From Helicobacteraceae bacterium UBA6016 (GTDB lineage Bacteria; Campylobacterota; Campylobacteria; Campylobacterales; UBA6016), in contig DIZY01000135.1 in assembly GCA_002428055.1 (NCBI GenBank), positions 1-11,946 on the forward strand: 11,946 nt of DNA. Direction: 5' to 3'. The position numbers and the translations under genes were made by a program. The notes beneath the pieces are model-generated. The model was not told the origin of the DNA and ran no database searches. It was given only the letters and a program-made list of their open reading frames with translations. This document shows, in pieces, positions 6,426-11,946 of the stretch. Every line of letters begins with the position of its first letter. The stretch's first letter is position 1.

Positions 6426-6890
6426 CTACTCCTTTGGGGCATTCTCCAATATCTCTTTACTTTTTACGCCGTCCAAAAACTCTTGCACTTGCGCCGCTAT
6501 AGCGTCTCTTACTACTCTTGTTTTGGCGAGCTTCTCCTCATGTCTTCCTTCAAAAGAAGATGGGTCTTCAAAGCTCCAATGTATTCTATGTGTTACTCCT
6601 GGAAATATCGGGCATCTCTGCGCTGCACCCTCATCGCATACCGTGATTACATAGTTAAATCTTTTTCCCTCTTTAAAAAACTCAAATACGGAGTTTGTCT
6701 CATTTGCAGACAAATCATATCCTGTCTCACTCATCGCCTCAACAACAAGCGGGTTCATCTTTCCAGGTTCAAATCCGGCGCTTTTTGCCTCAAACAATTC
6801 GCCCCCAAGTCTATTTAAAAAAGCTTCCGCCATCTGACTTCTAGCGCTATTATGTATACAAACAAACAAAACTCTTTTCTTTAGTGTCAC
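6426..6890 (-). CDS. arsC: Arsenate reductase ArsC, low-molecular-weight phosphatase-fold type
   Basis: ArsC reduces arsenate to arsenite in the cytoplasm, which ArsB can then export. The protein is 154 residues with the low-molecular-weight tyrosine phosphatase fold. The P-loop CIHNSAR gives the nucleophile C11 and R17 (CX5R). The two further redox cysteines are C85 and C93 in TVCDEGAAQRCPIF, and the HWSFEDPS stretch (104-111) is the conserved acid-loop region. Three cysteines indicate a dithiol relay regenerated by thioredoxin or a similar donor, as in the S. aureus pI258 type. The C85-C93 spacing is 8 rather than the 7 of pI258 ArsC, a variant I believe is common in related bacterial ArsC. 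The start is GTG at 6888-6890 with GAGGAG 6 bases upstream. It is the first gene of the ars operon, 81 bases after pcm, with its own probable promoter. Confidence 0.92.
   Translation of the reverse strand: MTLKKRVLFVCIHNSARSQMAEAFLNRLGGELFEAKSAGFEPGKMNPLVVEAMSETGYDLSANETNSVFEFFKEGKRFNYVITVCDEGAAQRCPIFPGVTHRIHWSFEDPSSFEGRHEEKLAKTRVVRDAIAAQVQEFLDGVKSKEILENAPKE
6429..6435 (-). promoter_or_regulatory. Ribosome binding site deciding the arsR start
   Basis: On the minus strand AAAGGAG lies within the last codons of arsC and ends 4 bases before the ATG at 6424. This supports 6424 over the upstream ATG at 6442 and shows that arsR has its own initiation signal although it follows arsC by one base. 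Confidence 0.7.
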
Positions 6891-6902
6891 GACAAACTCC
6901 TC

Positions 6903-6932
6903 ATATTACAAAATCTTGATATGTTGATATTA
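6903..6932 (-). promoter_or_regulatory. Candidate ArsR operator and -10 region upstream of arsC
   Basis: The 81-base pcm/arsC spacer contains a tandem repeat, TTGATAT at 6916-6922 and again at 6924-6930 on the plus strand, an 8-base period. A looser dyad bounded by ATAT at both ends spans 6903-6922. A minus-strand -10-like TAATAT occupies 6927-6932, overlapping the second repeat unit, and would start RNA about 30 bases upstream of the GTG. ArsR-family repressors bind AT-rich dyads over their own promoter, so the position fits an operator. No good -35 is visible. The assignment rests on position and repeats only. Confidence 0.35.
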
Positions 6933-6971
6933 GGCTTATTGTTTGACCGTTTAGTGACGCAAAACACTATA

Positions 6972-7619
6972 TTAATTTAATTTGCTAACTCCTCGCTGAA
7001 TAGGCACAAACAAGCACTCTTCAACCTCTTCTTTCACTATCATATAGCGATTTTTACGGTATTTTGTGATTATCTGTTTGTTTCCGACGGTTATTGGGGA
7101 GACCAACACTCCGTCGTTTTCGCTTAGTTGGTCAAAAATGTTTTGGGGTATATCTTCTATAGAAGCGGATAGCAGTATCCTATCAAACTTGGCAAATTCC
7201 ATCCACCCTAGCATGCCGTCATCAAGTTTTGTATTGATATTTACAAGCCCTAGCTGTTTAAAAATCGTTCTAGCCTCAGCCAAAAGCCCCTCTATTCGCT
7301 CTATCGTAAACACTCGGCGAAATAGTTTTGAGAGTATCGCCGCCTGATAGCCGCTACCGCATCCTATTTCAAGCACACTATCGGCGCCTTTTGGCTCCAA
7401 TGCTTTCGTCATTTTAGCGACCGTAAGCGGAGAGCTTATCCACTGCTCAGCTTGCAATGGAAGGGCGTTTAGGGAGTTTGCAGAGTTTTTAAAGCCTCTT
7501 GGTACAAAAACTGAACGGTCTGTCTCGAAAAAAGCGTTTAGTATCGAATCATCAAGATTTTCTCGCTTCAAAAGCTCTTCAAGAAGCTTTCTTTGGCGAA
7601 GCGCAACGAGATTTGACAT
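6972..7619 (-). CDS. pcm: Protein-L-isoaspartate O-methyltransferase
   Basis: Pcm methylates isoaspartyl residues in damaged proteins with S-adenosylmethionine so that they can return to normal aspartate; it is cytoplasmic. The protein has 215 residues, the usual length. The SAM-binding motif I is VLEIGCGSGYQAA (82-94), and the acidic end of the next strand is TIERIEGL. DDGMLGW (133-139) and the ILLSASIEDIP region (148-158) correspond to the later methyltransferase motifs. The substrate-side region normally reading GxGQTIS is QAEQWISSPLTVAKM (56-70) here. I recall a similar form from Campylobacter homologues. The ATG shares one base with the nrdB stop (TAATG), and no strong ribosome binding site precedes it, so translation probably depends on nrdB. 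A 5-bp hairpin after the stop lacks a T-run and is not a convincing terminator. Confidence 0.9.
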   Translation of the reverse strand: MSNLVALRQRKLLEELLKRENLDDSILNAFFETDRSVFVPRGFKNSANSLNALPLQAEQWISSPLTVAKMTKALEPKGADSVLEIGCGSGYQAAILSKLFRRVFTIERIEGLLAEARTIFKQLGLVNINTKLDDGMLGWMEFAKFDRILLSASIEDIPQNIFDQLSENDGVLVSPITVGNKQIITKYRKNRYMIVKEEVEECLFVPIQRGVSKLN

Positions 7620-8650
7620 TAGAAGTCGTCGAAAGAGAGCGTACCTTTTGAGTAGTTACTCACGGTTGCCTCAAAAAAGTTTGCTTTTTGGTCGTTAAAG
7701 CTAGAAAATTTGTCAACCCATTTTATTGGATGCTCTACATTATACATTGGCTTCATCTTGACAGCCTTAAGTCTACTGTCTGCAAGATGTTTGATATATT
7801 GGTCTATAATCTCGTCATTAAAGCCAAGTATCTGCCCGTTTGTGACATATTTTCCCCAGCTTGCCTCTATCTTAACCGCATCGTCAAACATATGCCTAAC
7901 TTCCTCTTCAAGCTCTTTCGTAAATAAATCCGGTCGTTCGTTTCTCGTTGTGTTAATAAGGTTTTGAAACACAAGAAGATGGCTTATTTCATCTCTTTGG
8001 ATAAAACGAATCATCTGCGCACTCCCCATCATCTTACCGCTTCTAGCAAGGATATACATACAAGTAAACCCGCTATAAAAATATAGACCTTCAAGGATTT
8101 GATTGGCGAACATCGCAAGCACTTTTTGAGAGTCAGTCGGATTCTCCTCTAACTTTTTGTATACCTCATAGATATAAGCATTTTTGTGTGCAAGCTCGTT
8201 GTCGGTTCTCCACTTATCATATATCTCGCTCGTATTTTCAGAGATTGATTCGACCATGACGGCATAAGAACTAGAGTGCAAAGCCTCTTCAAACGCTTGG
8301 CGTACAAGAAGAACATTGATTTCTGGTGCGGTAATAAACGGGTTTACATTGTCTGAGAGGTTGTTCGTTTGGATAGAGTCCATAAATATAAGCTGGCTCA
8401 GCACCAAATCATACATTCTTTTTTCATGCTCGGATAGATTTTTGTAGTCTTTGGCATCCTGAGTCATATCGACCTCTTTTGGAAACCAAGTGTTGGCCAG
8501 CATCAAATCCCAAAGTCTTATAGCCCATTGATATTTAACTTTTGTTAGCTCGATAAGTCCGGTCGGGTTACCACTAATAGTTCTTCTTTGCTGTACCGTC
8601 TCGACGGAACTAGGGTTATAGATTATTTTTTTACCGGTATTTGATTCCAT
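7619..8650 (-). CDS. nrdB: Class Ia ribonucleotide reductase, radical-generating beta subunit
   Basis: NrdB (R2) holds the diiron-tyrosyl radical cofactor that drives ribonucleotide reduction by NrdA in the cytoplasm. The protein has 343 residues. The iron ligands are all visible: D91 in MDSIQ, E122 and H125 in EEALHSSSY, E187 in LEGLYFY, and E221 and H224 in RDEISH. The radical tyrosine is present as Y129, four residues after H125, so this is not a tyrosine-less R2 variant. F191, near the radical, is also kept. The C-terminal tail ends TLSFDDF, the segment that would dock on NrdA. The ATG at 8648-8650 has GAGG 5 bases upstream. The gene is 90 bases downstream of nrdA and overlaps pcm by one base. 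Oxygen is needed for cofactor assembly in this class. Confidence 0.96.
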   Translation of the reverse strand: MESNTGKKIIYNPSSVETVQQRRTISGNPTGLIELTKVKYQWAIRLWDLMLANTWFPKEVDMTQDAKDYKNLSEHEKRMYDLVLSQLIFMDSIQTNNLSDNVNPFITAPEINVLLVRQAFEEALHSSSYAVMVESISENTSEIYDKWRTDNELAHKNAYIYEVYKKLEENPTDSQKVLAMFANQILEGLYFYSGFTCMYILARSGKMMGSAQMIRFIQRDEISHLLVFQNLINTTRNERPDLFTKELEEEVRHMFDDAVKIEASWGKYVTNGQILGFNDEIIDQYIKHLADSRLKAVKMKPMYNVEHPIKWVDKFSSFNDQKANFFEATVSNYSKGTLSFDDF

Positions 8651-8740
8651 TTTACCTCATCCATAACTTATTAACTGGGGGATAGATTTTACCCATTTTC
8701 ATTTTAGTCTATCACTATATGCGCAAAGAAAGCTAAAATC
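8651..8740 (-). other. nrdA-nrdB spacer, AT-rich, possible internal promoter
   Basis: This 90-base gap is the largest within the nucleotide block. On the minus strand it contains a TAAAAT -10-like box preceded by TGGG, and a 6-bp inverted repeat GATAGA/TCTATC (8681-8686 and 8708-8713, 21 bases apart). No NrdR box pair and no terminator with a T-run was seen. It may allow nrdB to be made from a second transcript, but the evidence is weak. Confidence 0.2.
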
Positions 8741-11128
8741 TTACTGGCAGCCCTCGCACTCTATACTTCTGTCCATTGTATCTTCATCGATATTATTGTC
8801 AGGACTTTGGCTTCTTAGATAATAAGTAGACTTTAGCCCTAGTTTCCAAGCAAGCATATAGATGTCATTTAACACCTTGCCGCTCGCATTCTCAAGCTTC
8901 ATAAAGATATTAAGGCTTTGCCCTTGGTCTATCCATTTTTGTCTCACGGCGGCCGCCTTAACAAGCAAAGACTGGTCTATCTCATACGCCGATTTGTAGT
9001 ATTCATATGTATCCAGTGTAAGATTTGGCACAACCACCGGAATAAGACCGGATAGATTCTCCTCAAACCATTTTCTTTTATATATCGGCTCTATTGTTTG
9101 CGTGGTACCGACGAGTATAGAGATGGATGATGTTGGAGCAATAGCCATCAAATAGCCGTTTCTCATGCCGTCTTTTTTGACTTTTTCTCGTAGTGCGCTC
9201 CAGTCATAAGCTTCATCAAAAAGCCCTCTTCCTGATAGTTTTTTTGCCTCCTCGGAAGCATGGTCGATAGGCAAAATTCCTTTCGACCAATTTGAACCTG
9301 CAAACTGCGGATATGCGCCCTTTTCAACCGCCAAATCAGAACTTGTCTTAATGGCGTTGTATGAGATAACCTCAAATATTTCGTCGATAAAAGCAAAATG
9401 TCTTTCACTTCCCCACTCTATACCCTTTGCGGCAAGCATTTCAGCCTCACCCATGGCGCCAAGCCCCACAGCTCTTGTCTGAAGATTTGTATTTTTTACT
9501 TTTTCTACCGGGTAGAAGTTTAGCTCTATTACATTGTCGAGCATCCTCACGGCGATAGGAGCCACTCTCTCTATATCTTCTCTTGTATTTATCTTTGAGA
9601 GGTTAATGCTTGCAAGGTTGCAAACCGCCGTTTGACCGCCATCCGACACCTTTTCTACGATATACACTCTTTTTCCGCCGATAGAGTCTATGGAGCTTAT
9701 TTTGTTCGCTTTTTTGACGATGCCGCTATCGATTTTTAGCTCAACATTTTCATCCAGCACCTCTTCGGTTCCGTCTTCAAACTTGATTTTGACTTTATAA
9801 TAGTTTGGAGCCGTATTTTGGAAGATTTCCGTACAAAGGTTACTACTTCTGATAACCCCTTTGTGAAAGTTTGGATTTGCTCTATTTGAGGTATCTTTGA
9901 AGCACAAAAACGGGCTTCCTGTTTCAAAGTAAGAAAGCAATATCTTCTTCCAAAGGTCTTTGGCGTTTACAGTCTCTCTTTTGATATTTTTGTCCGCTTC
10001 ATACGCTTCGTATTTGGCGTCAAAATCATCGCCCCACGCATTTGTAAGTTCAGGCACTGCATACGGGTCAAAAAGGCTCCATGTTCCATTCTCCTCAACT
10101 CTTTTCATAAACAGATCATTCATCCAAAGAGCCGGGAATATATCATGCGCCCTTCGTCTCTCTTCACCGGAGTTTTTTCTAAGGTCAAGAAAGTCCTCGA
10201 TGTCTCTATGCCAAGTCTCGATATAGACTGCAATAGCGCCTTTTCTGGTGCCTAGCTGGTCAACCGCAACAGCTATGTCATTTGTGATTTTAAGGAATGG
10301 CACTATCCCGCCTGCGGCGTTTTTGTGACCATCGATAAATGAGTTTGCCGCTCTTACTTTGGCATAGTCCCAGCCGATACCGCCGCCGTATTTACTTAGA
10401 AGCGCCATCTCCTTATAGGAGTCAAATATGCCTTCTATATTATCAGGCGTAGAGCCAACATAGCATGAACTTAACTGATGTCTAGGAGTTCTAGCGTTTG
10501 AAAGCGTAGGAGTCGCCGCCATTACCTCAAATTTTGAAAGCCCGTCATAAAACTGCTTTGCCCAATACTGCCTGTCTGTCTCATTTTGAGCCAAAAACAT
10601 CGCTATCGCCATGAACATCTGCTGTGGAAGCTCTATCGGATCGCCATTTCTATCTTTTAAAAGGTATCTATCGTAAAGTGTTTTGATACCAAGGTAGTTA
10701 AACTGCAAGTCACGCTCAGGTTTGATATACGCATTTAGCTCATCTATATCGTAAAGCTCTTTTAACCCCGGAACTATTCTGCCTTCTCTCTCGCCGACTT
10801 CAAAATAGCTTTTTAAATCACAGTAAGACTGGATTTTACACGAATCAATAGTGAGTCCCACTCTATGATATAGGTCATAAACAAACAATCTCGCCGCGAC
10901 AAATGACCAGTCAGGAGCATCTATATCTATCTTGTCTACGGCTGTTTGAATAAGTGTTTGCTGAATTTCAGAAGTACTCATCCCATCACGAAACTGTATC
11001 TTTGCATCTACTTCCAGCTCTGATTGCGATACATTTCTCAGCCCTGCAACGGCGTCTTTGGTGTATTTTTGAATTTTTCTGACATCAAGTTCTTCTTTTC
11101 TCCCGTCCCTCTTTATGACTGTTAGCAT
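8741..11128 (-). CDS. nrdA: Class Ia ribonucleotide reductase, catalytic alpha subunit
   Basis: NrdA (R1) reduces ribonucleoside diphosphates to deoxyribonucleotides with the radical supplied by NrdB. The protein has 795 residues. An ATP-cone occupies about 1-90 (VIKRDGRKEEL at 4-14) and implies allosteric activity control. Active-site residues are C222 (SSCYVG), N430, thiyl C432 and E434 (SSNLCTEI), C503 (AVCNLAS) and the radical-transfer pair Y769-Y770. PTSSISILVGTTQTIEP (665-681) is the typical late barrel loop. The tail ends CEGCQ, so the shuttle cysteines are C791 and C794, a CxxC pair one residue from the end. The C432-to-C503 distance is 71 residues against 23 in E. coli, an extra segment of about 48 residues. 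The ATG overlaps the purB stop by 7 bases, with AGAGGG upstream. Confidence 0.96.
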   Translation of the reverse strand: MLTVIKRDGRKEELDVRKIQKYTKDAVAGLRNVSQSELEVDAKIQFRDGMSTSEIQQTLIQTAVDKIDIDAPDWSFVAARLFVYDLYHRVGLTIDSCKIQSYCDLKSYFEVGEREGRIVPGLKELYDIDELNAYIKPERDLQFNYLGIKTLYDRYLLKDRNGDPIELPQQMFMAIAMFLAQNETDRQYWAKQFYDGLSKFEVMAATPTLSNARTPRHQLSSCYVGSTPDNIEGIFDSYKEMALLSKYGGGIGWDYAKVRAANSFIDGHKNAAGGIVPFLKITNDIAVAVDQLGTRKGAIAVYIETWHRDIEDFLDLRKNSGEERRRAHDIFPALWMNDLFMKRVEENGTWSLFDPYAVPELTNAWGDDFDAKYEAYEADKNIKRETVNAKDLWKKILLSYFETGSPFLCFKDTSNRANPNFHKGVIRSSNLCTEIFQNTAPNYYKVKIKFEDGTEEVLDENVELKIDSGIVKKANKISSIDSIGGKRVYIVEKVSDGGQTAVCNLASINLSKINTREDIERVAPIAVRMLDNVIELNFYPVEKVKNTNLQTRAVGLGAMGEAEMLAAKGIEWGSERHFAFIDEIFEVISYNAIKTSSDLAVEKGAYPQFAGSNWSKGILPIDHASEEAKKLSGRGLFDEAYDWSALREKVKKDGMRNGYLMAIAPTSSISILVGTTQTIEPIYKRKWFEENLSGLIPVVVPNLTLDTYEYYKSAYEIDQSLLVKAAAVRQKWIDQGQSLNIFMKLENASGKVLNDIYMLAWKLGLKSTYYLRSQSPDNNIDEDTMDRSIECEGCQ

Positions 11129-11946
11129 CCAAACACCCTCTCAAAAATTTTATCTATATTTTTTGTGTAATAACCGTAGTCAAAACAATCTCTTATCTCA
11201 CTCTCGGATAGCTTGGCTCTCAAATCTTCGTCATTTAAAAGGTTTTGCAAAAATAGCGATTCGCCTATTGAGTTTAGTGCGGGCTTGCCTTGTTGCAAAT
11301 CCTCCCACACTTTCATTGCATTTCTTTGGACTATCTTGTATCCATCTTCTCTTGATACCCCTTTTAACGGAAGCTCCAAAAGCACTCTTTGCGAGAATAC
11401 GAGTCCGCCCGTAAGGTTGAGATTTTTCATCATATTCTCAGGATACACAAGCAGCTTTGAGATTACGCCGTTAAATCTATTTAGCATAAAATCGGTCGTG
11501 ATAAATGCATCGGGGAGCATAAATCTCTCAACGGAGGAGTGTGATATATCTCTCTCATGCCAAAGAGCTACATTTTCCATCGCAGGAACGGCGTAGCTTC
11601 GTATCACTCTTGCGAGTCCCGTGATATTCTCGGTTAACACAGGATTTCTCTTGTGAGGCATTGCGGATGAGCCTTTTTGTCCTGGGCTAAAATACTCTTC
11701 AGCCTCGTACACTTCGGTTCTTTGAAGATGTCTTATCTCTACCGCAAATTTTTCGATACTTGAAGCAAGCAAGGAGAGAGCCGTTATCACTCTTGCATAT
11801 CTGTCTCTCTGGATTACTTGATTTGAAGCGTTTGCTACGCCAAGACCCAAATATTTACAAGTAAGCTCTTCAAGTTCTATCGGAGTATGCGCAAGGTTGC
11901 CCATCGCTCCGCTCACCATTCCCACGCTAATTACATTCAAAGAACT
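11122..11946 (-). CDS. purB: Adenylosuccinate lyase, C-terminal part (gene cut by window edge)
   Basis: PurB is a cytoplasmic fumarate-releasing lyase acting twice in purine synthesis: on SAICAR to give AICAR and on adenylosuccinate to give AMP. The frame is open to the right edge of the window, leaving 274 residues, perhaps 60 per cent of a normal protein of about 440. The fumarase/aspartase-superfamily signature KGSSAMPHKRNP (about 11641-11676) carries the mobile catalytic loop. NLAHTPIELE lies near the start of the visible part, and ALWHERDISHSSVER contains further conserved substrate-binding residues. These features point to PurB rather than argininosuccinate lyase. The stop lies inside the start of nrdA (ATGCTAA), so the two are probably coupled. 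The true start is outside the window; the TTG at 11938-11940 is internal, not a start. Confidence 0.93.
   Translation of the reverse strand, partial: SSLNVISVGMVSGAMGNLAHTPIELEELTCKYLGLGVANASNQVIQRDRYARVITALSLLASSIEKFAVEIRHLQRTEVYEAEEYFSPGQKGSSAMPHKRNPVLTENITGLARVIRSYAVPAMENVALWHERDISHSSVERFMLPDAFITTDFMLNRFNGVISKLLVYPENMMKNLNLTGGLVFSQRVLLELPLKGVSREDGYKIVQRNAMKVWEDLQQGKPALNSIGESLFLQNLLNDEDLRAKLSESEIRDCFDYGYYTKNIDKIFERVFGC

Noticed and set aside
6354..6818. Plus-strand open frame of 154 codons across arsR/arsC
   Set aside because: It is antisense to two genes with clear catalytic and DNA-binding motifs, and has no family resemblance.
6952..6969. Terminator hairpin after pcm (TAGTG/CACTA)
   Set aside because: Only five weak base pairs with an 8-base loop and no T-run in the direction of pcm transcription.
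6943..6973. Plus-strand promoter (TTGACC and TATATT) facing into pcm
   Set aside because: Spacing of 19 bases is poor and it would only drive antisense RNA to pcm; it is likely chance in AT-rich DNA.
9635..9817. NrdA insertion as an intein or intein remnant
   Set aside because: Ribonucleotide reductases are frequent intein hosts, but there is no splice-site Cys/Ser at the start, no TxxH block and no HN before the next residue. The segment is also far too short.

Overview
This window is very probably from a Campylobacterota (epsilonproteobacterial) chromosome. The evidence is AT-leaning DNA, frequent GTG/TTG starts, tightly overlapping genes, and NrdA, NrdB, Pcm and PurB sequences with the character of that phylum. 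The mix of a periplasmic c-haem chemoreceptor, a membrane c-di-GMP enzyme and arsenic resistance would fit a free-living or respiratory member of the Sulfurimonas/Sulfuricurvum/Sulfurospirillum kind better than a strict host-associated one. The genus cannot be fixed from sequence reading alone.

Layout, left to right. On the plus strand: the last 48 codons of prfB (1-147), then a methyl-accepting chemotaxis protein with a periplasmic CXXCH haem motif (244-1830). All other genes are on the minus strand and read right to left. They fall into three blocks. Block A (11946-6972) is a nucleotide and housekeeping run: purB (cut by the window edge), nrdA, nrdB and pcm, with a 7-base overlap at purB/nrdA and a 1-base overlap at nrdB/pcm. 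Block B (6890-4852) is an arsenic detoxification operon, arsC-arsR-arsB, with gaps of 1 and 10 bases and its own likely promoter/operator. Block C (4786-1827) is a two-gene signalling unit: a PhnD-like lipoprotein overlapping by ATGA with a two-TM HAMP-GGDEF-EAL protein. The latter converges on the chemoreceptor and shares four bases with it at the stops.

How the parts may work together. ArsC reduces arsenate to arsenite, ArsB extrudes arsenite, and ArsR represses the operon. NrdA/NrdB make deoxyribonucleotides, PurB acts in purine synthesis, and Pcm repairs isoaspartyl proteins. The most interesting part is block C. An orphan PhnD-type binding protein, predicted to stay anchored on the inner membrane (Asp at +2), is translationally coupled to a membrane c-di-GMP enzyme and sits directly downstream of the ars genes. 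No transporter permease or ATPase lies nearby. By analogy with NspS-MbaA and with the PhnD-like arsenic sensors AioX/ArrX, it may be a ligand-sensing module, possibly for a phosphorus or arsenic oxyanion, that sets c-di-GMP levels. That is inference. The accessory blocks B and C and the chemoreceptor lie between core genes (prfB on one side, pcm-nrdB-nrdA-purB on the other), as expected for a variable insertion region. No tRNA, rRNA, CRISPR, insertion sequence or integrase was seen, and no gene-free stretch exceeds about 100 bases.
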